This document shows, in pieces, positions 24,201 through 37,400 of a stretch of 64,000 nt of DNA. This DNA comes from Patagioenas fasciata (Eukaryota; Chordata; Aves; Columbiformes; Columbidae): positions 26,789,501 to 26,853,500 of the forward strand of contig NC_092523.1 of the NCBI RefSeq assembly GCF_037038585.1. Reading direction: 5' to 3'. The stretch's first letter is position 1. Each line of letters opens with the position of its first letter. A model generated the notes under the pieces. The model made no database searches, was not told where the DNA came from, and worked only from the letters and a program-made list of their open reading frames with translations. The position numbers and the translations under genes were made by a program.

Positions 24201-27200
24201 AACGATAAATAATAAACAACAGCAATAACCTTGCATCATCTGACAGCTCAAAGGCATAGTTAATACAAAAATAAATAAATCATTGTTATGAAGAGACTCT
24301 TATAGCCCCTTCTGTACTACTATATTCTGCTTCATTTAATGTAAAGTACATATCCCAGCCTGACAGCCCTGACAGCAGAACTGTCAGAAGATTTAGTGGA
24401 ATTGTATGATTTTCTTTCTCTGATCAAACTGAGAACTGACTTGTCTTGGCAAATCTGTAATGAAGTTTTGAATGTTGACAGAAGAAGGGCATGTTGGAAA
24501 GAAGGGCAGGTTATAAAAGCTATCTAATCAATAGAATGTTATAATTCTTAATGAGTTTCGTCTTGTTGATTTTTTTCTTACACAGTTGTTTGTAGGCAGT
24601 CTTCTAGTCTTAGTTCATGTATTCTATATGAATACATTAATTACATCTTAGCTTTCAGAGATCTGAGGGTTGGCACTGGTAGCAAAACTAGATGCTCCTA
24701 TTTATAACAACTGTTTGATCAATAATGCATTACAAATGCACAGCCCATAGTACGTTGTTACAAACATAAAAATGGGATACCATACTACTGCACATGCTTG
24801 GGTTAGCTTGCTTTGCAGTACCTAGCACTATTCCACTCAAATAGAGGCCAATGAAAATCCTTCTGCTTAATCGCAGGTCAATGAGAACAATACCGAAGCT
24901 TAAGTTATCACAGTTACTGATATTTAAATGGTAAATAAGCAAGGCCTGAACAGGTGAAAGGAAGTGGGATGCTATTTTTATTGCACAAAAGGAATAATTT
25001 TACTGGAGTCATAAGGACACTTTTGTTGTTATTTGAGAGCTGCATTCTTATTGGCTTTGGCTGAATATAACAATAGCATGCAGAAAAAATAATTTTAAAA
25101 GATTGAAGTGAATTAATTCCCTTTTACTTACACCTGCTTCATCAAGACTTACTGTACTGAAGGAAACGTGTAGGTAAACTGATTCTGGTGGATTGATTCT
25201 CTCTGTTATGACACAAATGCCAGCTGAACAGAATCAGATTCTGTCTGTATTATTTCATCAAGTTCAGTGGGTACAAATGAGAATAATTTCCAGTGTAATG
25301 CAACATAATATAGACAGTAGGCCTATTTAGATTTGATATTATTATAAAATGAAAATTACTGCATTCTATTCAACAAATAATAATAAATATTAACTGTAGT
25401 CATTAAATGACTCAGCTTATGAGAACAGCTTAAATAGCCCCAAGATAGGTACATATTAATGAGAACGTTTCTTCTTTCATAAATAAAAATTCAAAATGCT
25501 TTTTCCTACCCAAAATAATAACATTATTCCAAAGAATAACCTGGCTTCATCATTACTTTGAGGGCTTAAATCAGTATTAAAGGTCTTTTTGCAGATGTTA
25601 ATCTGTAACTTCCTGAGCTGGATGTAAGAAGTGTTGGTAAAATTCTACTGCTTTGGTCACTCAGAAAGATGTAACTTTGTCTTTTATCTTTGAAAGCTAA
25701 TAATACTACCTTTCATGACATTACATGCATAAGCAGCACAATCAACAGCTGTGTGTTGATTAGTTGTCAGCTGGGGTTAAACCATGATGCATTTTTAGAT
25801 TCTAAAGTGTGTTTGTCATCCAGTCAATTTTGTTATGTTTCTTATTATGCACTATCTTGTATGATTTCCATTGTCTTCACAAATTTTCAGCCATTTCATC
25901 AGAACTTTGCATAATCTGTTTTACTGAACAGATGGTAACCAAATGACCAATGGCCATTCTGGTGTTTGAGAATAATTTATAAAATCATTGTTTTCTGATG
26001 ATTTTCAGGTATTTTAAAGTACACCAGATTATCAGATCTGCCTTATGAACTCAGAAAATTACATCAGTAATGCTAGTCACCCTTCTCAGGAAAGCAAATA
26101 TATTAATGGCCAATGCCTGTTACATTACATTTAACATGTTTCTTTCAGAACCTTGAGTCACTCAGTTTCTATTACAACAAATACACCTTCTGCATTGGGG
26201 TATATAGAGTTTTTTTCTATTATATACAAGCAAAATTTCGTTGCCAACATCATTGTATAGACAGAAAATGTAAATTTTAATGACCAGCTGCTAATCATAA
26301 TTCTATCATACTAAACTATAATTCTTTTAATACTGGTCTCATATATTTCCCTGTAAAATTAGGTAAATTTATCCTTTGTTGTTTAATCCTACTTTTTTTC
26401 CTAAAAGGTCTTTTTATATGCTTGAGTTTAACAACAGAAATGATAGCTACCTGGTGTTTTGTACCTCTGCATCGCTTTAGTTTATAAAGAAAAAAAAGCA
26501 GACAAACAGTATCAATTCATCTGGGTCTTCTTGCCTTCTGAGCACATCACTGATATGATTGATGGCACTTTTTTCCTACCTAAATGCTGTGTTATAAATG
26601 TTTAGAATAAAATCAGTTATTCTAATGGAGTTTACTGGAGTATGAACATCATACAGGAGGGTACTAACAGAGTTTTTCAGTGCTCCAAACCTTGTCCAGA
26701 TGAAGTCATTGAAAAATGGCCATTAATTTTCAGAGAGGCAAGTTTAGGCTACAGGAAATTCAGGATGGAAAGTCATATGCATGAAGATAAAGTAGTTGGA
26801 ATCCAGTATCCTTTATACCAAACTTTTACAGGTATAACTCCATCAACATCAGTGCAGCTGCTCCCAAATACTTTGGTATATAAAAACAGAGCTGGGTCTG
26901 CTAATATCAGATTAATGCTAAGATGTAAAACAGTCACATGGAGCATTGTTTGATTCAGTAATTCTCAGTCATCAAAATATACGGCAAAATTTCTGCAGGA
27001 TTACTTGCATAGCCTAACAGATACAAAGCTTAAACCAAAGCAGTAAGAGTCTACAGTTTTTCCTGTATCATTGGTATAACGGAAGAAACCATGTTATGGT
27101 TTTATGCATCCATATGGATATTTGACATGTCTCTGAGAAGCTGGATGTTTACTACTTTGACTCTAAGTAAAATGGCAATAATTCTTCCTCTTTTTTTTTT

Positions 27201-27829
27201 TTGGGACCTTGATCCTTTGTAGTGCTGAGCACATCTGGAAAATGTCAAGGTCTTTGAATTGCCATAAAAGTCAGAAGCTTGAAAGGCTGAGGCGTATAAA
27301 CATTTATTTTATAGCATTTAATAACCTTAGAAATTAAGTCACTGATATACTATACATCTTAATTAGAAGTTGCATCTTCAGTTAATTACTTTTCTCTATC
27401 ATGGCTTCAGTTCAATTTAATTCCTTTCCCTTGCAGCTTGCACAACAAAGGTGCAGGTTCTATGTAAGATATACAATTAATTTAATTGTTGTTTTCTTGT
27501 TTTCTTATGTGAAACTTGATGAGAAGAAAGATGAACATTAAATGATCTATGTTTACCCCTCAGTAGACAAGCACAGCTCTCCCTGATACACATCAAAGAG
27601 AATACTGCCCAGTGCTTTTAGGAAAGTATTGAAGCTACCCTGGATTTTAGATGGCTAGCTCTTTTTAGTTTACACTTTTACTTGTTTTATTTTAACTTAT
27701 GTCATAGTTTATCTAACCATGTGTCCAATTATAGGTTCAATATAGTGAAAAAAATAGAAAGGAAATGTCTTCCTTTAAATAAAAATTTCAAAGTAAGTCA
27801 TGGACTAAAACATACCCCTCAACTTCTGA
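21291..27829. other. Non-coding DNA; possible conserved stretch near 21.8-22.0 kb
   Basis: There is no supported gene. Open frames up to 112 codons (23220-23558) and 103-104 codons (22423-22737, 26642-26953) have no recognisable domain. The section at about 21780-21960 is free of low-complexity sequence and holds several ATTA and CATTA cores, which makes it a weak candidate for conserved non-coding DNA. The remainder is featureless. Confidence 0.45.
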
Positions 27830-27905
27830 AAAAACAAAACCAAAACCAACCAACCGGTAAGGGGGGAGGGGGTGTGAAAACAAACAAAACAACAACCAAC
27901 AACCA
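27830..27905. repeat. C/A-rich low complexity with a G-run
   Basis: AAAACAAAACC repeats pass into CCAA units (27845-27854), a G-rich interruption (27861-27872) and then more CAAA and CAAC units. It resembles the blocks at 12931 and 61240. Confidence 0.8.
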
Positions 27906-29488
27906 CTTCCCTCAGTGTATTCTAATTAATTTACTAAATCAATTCAGCTTTTTCATCTTTGCATAGATTTCTTCATTTTTTCACTAATACTACACATCTA
28001 ACTACCACACTGACTTTAGTCCACTTTCACACCTTACCACACCTACCTAATTCTGCCTTTACCTATCTCTTATTCAGGTTACATAAAGCAGGTTGCACAT
28101 TGCCTTTGTCAATACAATATAGTCTCAGCTGTGCATCTGATCCATTGGAATATGTGGTCACATTCCTCATGAACCCAGTTGTTTGAATTTATAAGAAATA
28201 GGAACCTAGATGAAGTCCTACATCCACTTAATTTCAGCACTGTCCCGAATTGGCATGCCATCCCCAATACTTGAATCTCTGTTTCACATGGCTTAGCCCT
28301 TCCCATACTGTTTTTTGTTTGTTTCTTTGTTTTTATGGTGACAGCACACCTTCTTTATTTGCAGGCATCATCTTTCTCCCTCTCCTTGTTACAGAAGCCA
28401 GCAGGTTTCTTTTAGGGCCTCAGAAACTTTTGGACATTGTAACAAAACTGTCAAGAAACTCCTCATAGTGTCATAAGCCTGAAGAGATCTCAGCTGTCTC
28501 CTAGCTTAAGGTGTTTAGGTACCTCTTCCTTCCTGTTAGCTCAGTTCCTTAGTATTGAGAGAGAAACTGTTTCTCCCCATTTGACAGAAGATGAAGAGGG
28601 ACACAGAAAGCCAAAAAAAAGGCTGATTCCTTAAACTTCAGATGCATCCTTCACCCAGCTTTCCCATTGGCAAGTTCAGGTGCTTGCTGCTCAGAGGCCT
28701 GTTTTCAGTAGGCTCTGATCTGCAGTTCTTTCTCTCTATTTTGCAAAAGGAAGCCAAGGTCCCTAAATCAGAGCCATAGGTCCTGCTTCTAGGTGCCAAC
28801 TTGACTTATCCAAGTTTGGAAATGTGTTGCTACAGATTGTTGTGGAACTAAACATATAAATGAGTTAATGGGCAGTCTTAGAGAACTGGTGCTTGAGAAC
28901 CTGTTAAACTTCATGATCCTTCACTTAAGTCAGGAAATCCTCCAGCTCCTGAGTCATGGTTGTGGGAGGAGTTTACGGGGACAAGGATGTTCTGTTTCCT
29001 ACACTGTTTCCTGAGGTATCTATTACTAATCACTTTCCAGTACTGGGCACCAGAATGGATGGGTTTTGTTGTGATCCTGTAGGGTCGTTCACACACAGTG
29101 CAGATGTTTAAACTAAGATATGTCTGGACTTAAGATACTCAGGATGCCAGAATAAATTCAAATATGTAAATAATGAAGTAATAATCATAGATGTCTAAAA
29201 GGAGAATAGTCAGCACAGGAATATTAATTTGTATCATAAATACTATCCTGGACCAAAGGGGAGAATTAGTAGCAATGAGTTTTTTAGATAACAAGGTTTC
29301 TTCAGGACATAAATTAATCTTTTTGTCTCAATGAACTGTACATTAAAATCTTAAGCTATTTGTATCAGAAATCTACAATAATGACAACTGCAGTTAAGCC
29401 AATGCAGACATGTCTGTGTGTATTTCTGCAGATTAAAACTGTGAATATATTAAGAGATGAAGTGTTGATGCTGAGGATTTACAGCTAA
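27906..29488. other. Non-coding DNA, no gene seen
   Basis: Open frames here are 61-75 codons and unremarkable. No repeats with boundaries and no RNA gene were recognised. Confidence 0.5.
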
Positions 29489-29526
29489 GGAAAAAAAAAA
29501 AAAGAAGAAGAAAAAGAAGAAGAAAA
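29489..29526. repeat. Poly-A and (GAA)n microsatellite
   Basis: A run of 13 A residues leads into imperfect GAA repeats. Confidence 0.85.
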
Positions 29527-32500
29527 TACTCTTTAAACAGTGGCTTTAATTATTTTTTGCCAATATTAGCAATTCTGCAAATACACTGAGCCACTTTTAT
29601 CCCATGAATCTTCCTAGAGTTGGTGAGGTTTTTTTTTCCTTCTGATCTGTTTTGCAGAAACCTGATAAAGTAAATCTGCCCTCGTAACCTTCCAAAGACA
29701 GTTGCTTTCTTGACATTTTAGCGACCTCAGTTCACACCAGATTACCGTTGTTGCAAAGTCAGAGCCATTTCAAAAAGGAGGGTATTTCCAGTAGCCATGA
29801 ATCTCATTGCTCACAAATGCTGGGCCACTGATTTTTAAATAAATACATTGTAGGAATAGTGTTCAGGGAATGTTCTTTTGATTCTTTACCTCTTGAGTCC
29901 CAGACTACTAGATTTGATCAAGCTAGCAAAATAAATGGGAAAAAAAAAAATCCCTAGATTCACAAAAATATGTGCTTCACTCTTCAAAAATCTACTTAGT
30001 GGAGAGTCCTCCATTGGAAGATTTCTAAATTACCTTTGGCAGGACAAACACAGACTCCCAGAAAGTAGCAGGGTTGTAATAACCCTTCACCTGCCTACAA
30101 GAAAAGATTATACATGGCTAAGTGAGTTTTCACCACCTGGATGAGAGTATCTGTCTTCCAGCTCCCAAACAGATCATTCTATTTGCCTTTTCAGCAAGTG
30201 GCTGAGGACATGGGAGGGAGGAGGTCCAAGCACATAGATAGGCAGATGGTGGCCATCCTAGGGGAGAATGACATGAAAAGGAGAGATAATTTGGAATTCC
30301 TGATATCAAACAGTAGCACTGTGAATGACTAGTGCATACTACTGACCGAAACAAAAGGAAATACATTTATATCATATATATATTTCAAATATATTCTCCA
30401 ATGTCTTCCTTGGGCTAGCCTTAAAAGAGGATTTGCAAGCTGCTCTCCTAGAAAATTGAAAGAAGTAGCATTATACTCTCTGCAGGGGGTGTGCAAAGGT
30501 CTCCCTGGATCATAAGGCAGTGTCCTGAGCAGCCAAAGCTCAAAACTGTCCTTCAAAGGTGGCCTCAACAGAATTCTTTCTGGAAGACCTCTCACTCATT
30601 ATAGGAGGTAGCCAAGTATGACATGATAATTTATTTCTCAGAACATGTCATGCCCTCCTTGGGTCTGTTAGGTTCAACATGGCATGTTGTTTCCTTCAAG
30701 AGCTCTTGACTTAAACAGATCGCCATACCCGAACCTGCCTCTTGTTCTTTCTTGTCCCTGCATTTCCTAGAAAAACCTGAAGTAGTAAAGCTGTTTCATT
30801 TTGCAACAGAACATCCCTCTGCTGAAATCTTGCTGTCCCTTGTACATCTCTGCCACCTTCCGTGTTGGCACTGATTTCTCAGTTTTGTGCAAAGGAACAG
30901 AAGAATAACAGAATATAACATCTCAGCATGTCAGCTTCTACAAATATAACAAGAAAGGTTTGTCTCTCGGTTCAGAGCTGATGAGTGCTCAAAAAATGCC
31001 ACAGGTGAGAATGCATCCCCTTGTCCCTTCCTCTGTTTGAATACTTTTTAGAGAGCAAGGCTTGCTCTTTGTTCCTCACTAGGACAGACCACAAAGGACT
31101 GTATCCTGCATCTCTACCACAATATCATTTTTTTACTGCATTACATGCCTAGAGCAGTCCTACCAGTTGGAAACACTTCTGGTTCAAACAGTCCACCATC
31201 TCTGATCCGAGTAGCAGCGAGTTGCACTCCACTGGGTACCTGCAAATTAACAGTGCCCAGTCCTTCCTACAGGCTGCTATAGCATCTCCCATGAAAAATC
31301 ACTTTGATCTTGGGAACCGAGAGCAGATGCTTGAGTATGTTAGCACAGATCTGGCTGATATTGACCCCTACTGCTCTATCAATACCTTTAGACCATAAAG
31401 ATGCTTTTCTTTCTTTAGAGCATCTTTTCATGTCATTCAGTTCAGCCTGTCAGGCTTTTCATGTGTCTTATTTTTGGATGATTATACTCCATTTGTCTAA
31501 ATGTTAGGTAATTAAAACATTTGCTTTAAACTCATTTTTTATAAGTAAATTAAATACAGCACCATGGAACTCAGGCTCTGATTTAGCCTCTTAGCCCTTC
31601 TGAAGACACTAAAAATAATGAATAAAGACACAGAAACCAGGAGAAATTCAAGAGATAATGAAAAGGAACCAGGGAATTCTATGTAGCACATTTCACATGT
31701 TTTACAGAAGATATATACAGAAAAAGCTACTGTTAGAGGTTCCTCTGTTATCCTATGAGAGAACGAGCGCACATGTGCATGATGGAGGGAGTGGGGAGAG
31801 TGGGAAAAAGCCACAGTTCAAGCTCAGGAGCAAGAAAGCTCCCCTCAAAAACAGATTTTCATTTCAAAATTTACAAAATTTGGTCATGATGAATATTTGC
31901 TCAAAATTTAGGATTTTTTCTATTTAGTTCCTTGAGTGTGACATCGATCATAAGAATAAAAAACCAAAACAGTATGCATCCAGATAAGACTACCAAAGGT
32001 GTTTGTGTATTTTTTAAATACCAGGTGAAACCAAAGTTTCCTAGCTTTGCAAGGACTGACCTTGAAACTTTTACCAACATTCTTCCAATACAAACACTCT
32101 GATGGATAAAGTAACAGGTGAGTTCTGTGTTGTGTCCTTAATAGACCTCTGGAACAGAGTTTTAAACTTATCTTTATTTGTTGCTATTTATTTACAATAT
32201 ATTTACTTTTGCTAAAGACTGCTCCCAGAGATCTCAAGTGAATTGATTGCATAAGATGGACTATTTTTAACACAAACTACCATCTCATTCTTTTTCCAGT
32301 ATTACTGTTGCATTTCTCATGTTTCTCTTCTTCAGGCAAGAGTTAGATATAGTATTATATCCAAAGAATTATTATACCAACAATATATAAAATGGAAAGC
32401 TTCACAAGAAATCTTTCACAGAGAAATAATTTTATGCTTATGTACAATGTCTATATTACAAAAAATGGCCCATACTAGAAAAATTATGATAAATGAATGA

Positions 32501-33726
32501 AATTCATATGTTCACCATCTGTTTAAACTGAAGACTTCTTAACAATAATAATAAAAACAGAATAGTATAACAGAATATTGTAGACAAAATAATCTAGACT
32601 AAAATCAGCCTTGTACCTAGATGCAAAGAATTTGCATCTTGTTTTACCTGCTTTAATTTTAGTGTCTTGCTATTTTTCTTCACCTTAAAAACATTACTTA
32701 AAATATGTTATTTTGAATTACTTTCTGTGGCTTTAAACTTGAATAGAGTTTTTTTCTTCTACTGACAGATCATGAAACAGAAACTTTTTTGTTTCTGGCT
32801 CATAATCTCATTTTGCTAACATAACGATGATGAAAACATTATATCATGATCCCATAAAGACAGGAACATAGGTAATTTCTAGTTTTGGCTCTCAAACATG
32901 CAAATTCTACATCAGAAACAGTTTGAAGCATTAAGCATTACATATGTGTTGTGCCTTAATTCCCACCCCCACCCTCTCCTTTTTACTGTAATGTTCATCC
33001 ATAAAAATTTCATTCAGGTTAAGAAAAACAAAGCTTTCACCTGCAGGACTTTCTTAAACTGAATTTTCCTAATGCACTCTGGGCTCTGTATAAGCAAACA
33101 TTTGATTTTAATCTCATATAAGACGGCTCCCTAGGAAAATAAAACAAAACAAAGAAAGAAACAAACCAAGACAAACCAAAACAAACAAAACCGCCAAAAA
33201 ACAAGGTATTCTCAGGGTTTGCAGAAATGTTTGGGCTTTAAGTGTTCAGTGATGCAATCTAAGCACCTTTCTGACATCCTAAGCAAATGATTTATGGAAG
33301 GTGGGAGGAGAAACTCTTATGGCAAAGCAAATAACACCCGGGTCTGTGGCTGTTTGTGTCTACAAAACACCTGTTTGTTTGTTGCTGCGTTGTTTTATCG
33401 GAATTTTACAGTGATTTTAAATCATTATAACTCACTTTTTTTGTTTTCAGCGTAAGTCTTTTCCAGCATTTAAAGAAGACAATATTTCTCAGCCTTTGCA
33501 AATGTTTACAATCAAGAAAATTACGATTTCTCAAATCTAAATGTATTTAAGTATCTGATACTGGAAATAGCTGACAACAGAGCAGATGCTCATCATGTGC
33601 AGTAGAACACTCTAAGTTTTTCTTATGTCATGGCAGATGGAAAATTTTTGATAATATTCAGTAGAGCCATCTGAGGTAAAAGAAATGTTTTCTTGTGCAT
33701 CTCTGACAAATAAGAGATTATAATTA
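29527..33726. other. Non-coding DNA, one C/A-rich tract
   Basis: There is no supported gene; open frames reach 91 codons only. A CAAA/CAAAC-type low-complexity tract lies at about 33136-33203. GC is somewhat higher at 30.1-31.4 kb but without a CpG island or recognisable exon. Confidence 0.5.
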
Positions 33727-34092
33727 TCACAGTATCACAGTATGTTTGGGATTGGAAGGGATCTCAAAAGATCATCTAGTCCAATCCCCCTGCTGGAGCA
33801 GGAACACCTAGGTGAGGTTGCACAGGAATGTGTCCAGGTAGGTTTTGAATGTCTCCAGGGAAGGAGACTCCACAACCTCCCTGGGCAGCCTTTTCCAGTG
33901 CTCTGTCACCCTCACTGAGAAGAAGTTTTTTCTCAAATTTAAGTGGAACCTCTTGTGTTCCAGCTTGATCCCATTACCCCTTGTCCTATCATTGTTTGCC
34001 ACTGAGAAGAGCCTGACTCCATCCTCGTGGCACTCACCCTTTATATATTTATAAACATTAATAAGGTCACCATAAACATTAATAAGGTCACC
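33727..34092 (-). mobile_element. CR1 LINE, 5'-truncated 3' end
   Basis: A minus-strand CR1 3' fragment. The complement begins with repeated TACTGTGA tail units at 33727-33743. The conserved 3' UTR and the ORF2 C-terminus follow (64-codon frame at 33808-34002, ending in an [19 protein letters not shown] terminus). It closely resembles the younger copy at 16561-17725 and shares the same tail unit. At its truncated end the 21-bp sequence at 34051-34071 is repeated exactly and immediately at 34072-34092, and after that CR1 homology is gone. The copy is inactive. Confidence 0.92.
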
Positions 34093-34850
34093 GCTTCTTA
34101 TGAAATACGCTCTGTCCTAGGATAGGAGGAAGAGAAGGCTCAGACAGAAGATGAAGAATTTCAAAAAGTTCGAGCAATCAGAGGCCTCAATTCTTGAAGA
34201 TGCCCGGTTTCAGTAACTGACTTTTCAAATTGTGAGTAGATGGAAATCAGTAGAGCTAACAGGGGCCTGGTCACAGTCTTGGCTGTGAAGACCTGGCTAG
34301 TTTCCTAGCTGATTTGAGCCACCAGGACAAAAGCAGATCCACTGTACTAATAATTCTGTTATTCTGTTTTCCAAGTATACCTGCAGATATGAATCCTACA
34401 GAGAAAATAAGAGCTCAAATACTGTCATATCAAATCAGGACACCAGTTTCAATCAGGTTTACTCCACACAGAATTAATAAAGAGAGAAACTCAACTAGCT
34501 TTTTGTTGCAAGTTATTGCCAAAGTAGAAGCTGGGGCTCTCCACTGTAAAGCTGTTGTTGTTTCCCCAGTACTTGTTACCTAAATCAGCCAAGTCTTGTT
34601 AGAAAACTAAGATCTGACCTAAAACCTACTAAAGTTACTCTGCATGTCCCCAGTAGTTTCAATGGCCAGCAAGAAATTTCAACTTAGAATGTATTTGGCT
34701 AAATTTGTACTTTGAAAAGGACAGAAGAATATTCCCAGGATCTCTGGGTCACATTTGGTGTCTAGAGGTCAGATTTCATTCCTAAAATTCTTAGTTTTAA
34801 ATTGTACTCTACTGCTTGGTTTTGGTAAATGTTTTTTACAAAGTTGTGTG
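34093..34850. other. Non-coding DNA, no gene seen
   Basis: An 89-codon frame at 34314-34583 has no recognisable domain. Nothing else is visible. Confidence 0.5.
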
Positions 34851-34910
34851 TTTGGTTTTTTTTTGTTTGTTTGTTTGTTTTTTGTTGTTTTTTGTTTGTT
34901 TTCTTGCTTT
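34851..34910. repeat. (GTTT)n low complexity
   Basis: A T-rich tract with repeated GTTT units, the complement of the CAAA-type repeats found elsewhere in the window. Confidence 0.85.
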
Positions 34911-36650
34911 GTTCATTGTTAATTTGTTCCACCAGAACTGATACAGTGTTTGCTTACACTCATTATTGAAACTGGTACTGTCTTAATAATCTTTCTCACA
35001 TTTCTTCCTTGGTCTTTTCCATACAGTACAGAAAACAAATTTGCAAAGACAATGCCCCACTAATCAGATTGATTTTAAGTCATTAATGACTGTTAATTAC
35101 AAAGCAAGAATAAACAAATGTACCCCCTCAACAGTTTTGTTTCCTTCCCGAGATCTTTTTACAGCCTTTGAAAGTTAGATCATTTCTAACATAAATATGT
35201 TCCTTATAATGAGAAATAAAATTTAATTTTAATATAATATGATTCCAGATTAAAGTTCTTATAAAACAATAACATTATTTTACTATGATATATGTTTTGT
35301 ATTTCTGCTATATTCATATTCTATTTATTTTCTTCTGATTTTAATATGGGGCAAGTTACATAATTGTTCACTGAAACACAAATTGTTATTCCAGTCAGAG
35401 AGTCTGCTTGCCCTATACATGGAAACATTAAAATCTTTTAATTACTTGATGGAAATAGGCAGCTTCCTTTTCCCAGCACTTCCTGAATGCAACAACATAA
35501 AATCTTTACTTCATGTCACTGTTTCATATTACATTATTAGAAATTTGTCAAAGAAATAAGGACATGTAATTTTGATTATGGTAAAATTGGCAAGTAAGAG
35601 AATCATCAAATTCAGATATTATTGCTAAAAAAGGGGGAAAACAATGACTTCCACACAAATATCTTAGGTATCTGTTTGCCTATTACAGTCCCAGAGGTAA
35701 TGAAAAATCAAGAAGACTCACAGTCAAAATATAATACTTGCCAAATTCGGTGATTCAGGATGGGCTCAGAGGAAAGTGAATCCTTAATCCTTTTAAGAAA
35801 TGGATAAAATAATTTGCACTGTAGGCTACTTACATGTCTTCATTCATATGTCCACAGTCTAACTTCAAGTGAAAATTTAGAAATTTATTGTCAGCGAATT
35901 AAGCAGGAATGGTCCCCAATCCTTATCAGAGACTTTTAATAGCACACTTTTCAATCTTTCCTCACTTAGGAATAAGCAAGAAAAAATAGTGTCTGACTGC
36001 AGGTTTCTGCTGTAACTGGAAAAGGTATTACTTAATGCTATCAAGTATGCAAGCTGTTGGGTTTTTTTAATATGATGCATGGCAAAGAAGTGGATGTTTG
36101 ATGAGAGAGAACTAGTTTTCTAAAAATCAAAATAAAAAATGCTGTAGGTTCTTCCATCAACAAATTCAAAAACTCAGGCATGGATTTAAAAAAAAAAAAA
36201 AACAAAACAAAACCACACACCTGCATTTTTCATTTAAAATCATAGAAAAGAAAGCTGACAGGATCTATGATGTGGGAGGAAAAGAGTTATTGACTGTAAG
36301 ATGAACATCACAGAGGGAGAGAGATGAAAGAAAAATTAAATGGAGAATTTCCCTTGATAGATTGGGTAGTTGTCTACATTTTATATATGCATAAATAAAT
36401 TGTGTGTGAAAAGGAACGGTAGTCTGAATTGTGCATCCCTGGTAGAGTGACATGTCATCTTTTGTTTTGAAATATTGCTTACTCCTAAGGATATAGTTCA
36501 AAGGTTGTTCAATCAAAGTTTCGTTAATGCATGATGGCAACTGCAAATAGAGAAAAATAGGAGCAGAGAATTATAATTAAAGTATTTTGAAAAAATACAA
36601 TGTTGAAAATAAATAAAGAATGCTAGCCTTAGAGGAGTTGGATGGGGAAC
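34911..36650. other. Non-coding DNA, no gene seen
   Basis: AT-rich sequence with an A-run followed by CAAAA units at 36188-36212. Open frames do not exceed 93 codons and are not gene-like. Confidence 0.5.
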
Positions 36651-36689
36651 GAAGTCTGTGTAGTGTTTATTTAGCAGAGCATGTCTGTT

Positions 36690-37400
36690 GTAAAGACTGA
36701 TGCGAGCAGTGAACAGGAGGGAACTCTAATGTGTGGCAGTGAGACAAACAAGCAATTGTGGGCAATGGGAATTGAATTTAATTGCAGTACAGGTAACTGA
36801 AATCACACTGATTAACAATGTGTGACAGGAGAGCGGAGAGCAGCTCTGTGGAGGATGACATCTGCATGTCCTTGAACTCTAAGGGGTGAGTGCTACATTA
36901 TTTCAAGTATTGGATCCCAGTCTAAACTACAAAGAGAGAAAAAACAGTGGGAAAGTAGAAGGGAATTAGATGCCACAGGTGGCACCGACAACTGTTTATA
37001 CAGACAATGATATATATTTGCATTAAAACAATCCCCAAGATATATCCTTTCTGGGCAATATGAAAGAAAACATCTGTTGCAGAGAGCGCAGAGGCTTTGC
37101 ATTCCGAAGATGTTCAATCTTTTATGTGCAATTTGGTCTTTTATGCATATTATGAGACATTTATAGTGGTGCCTCACATAAACTGTGTCTCCCTTGTGGA
37201 ATCTCACATTGGGGTAGGTTATTGGAAGTCAGTAGCCATTACAGTGGTAATTTGAGCTGGGACAGAGTAATGGCACCACATTATGAACCAATAATGGGAT
37301 ACTAATGTTTGTAGTGTGCTCTTGCAATGCATAATAATGATGGGGCAGTATAAGTTTAAAATCAATCCTTAATTAGGTGGATGACTTTCTGATTCTGACA
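36690..37400. promoter_or_regulatory. Candidate conserved non-coding or enhancer-like DNA
   Basis: This unique-looking stretch lacks low-complexity sequence and is dense in developmental transcription factor cores. Examples are TTTAATTG at 36777-36784, a SOX-like AACAATG at 36814-36820, AATGCATAATAATGA at about 37327-37340 and TAATTAG at 37370-37376. Such clustering is typical of vertebrate non-coding elements near developmental genes, but short AT-rich cores also arise by chance in DNA of this composition. Conservation cannot be judged from one sequence. No open frame here is gene-like. Confidence 0.25.

Noticed and set aside
26642..26953. 103-codon plus-strand frame
   Set aside because: There is no known domain and no clear acceptor or donor. 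It was judged a chance frame.
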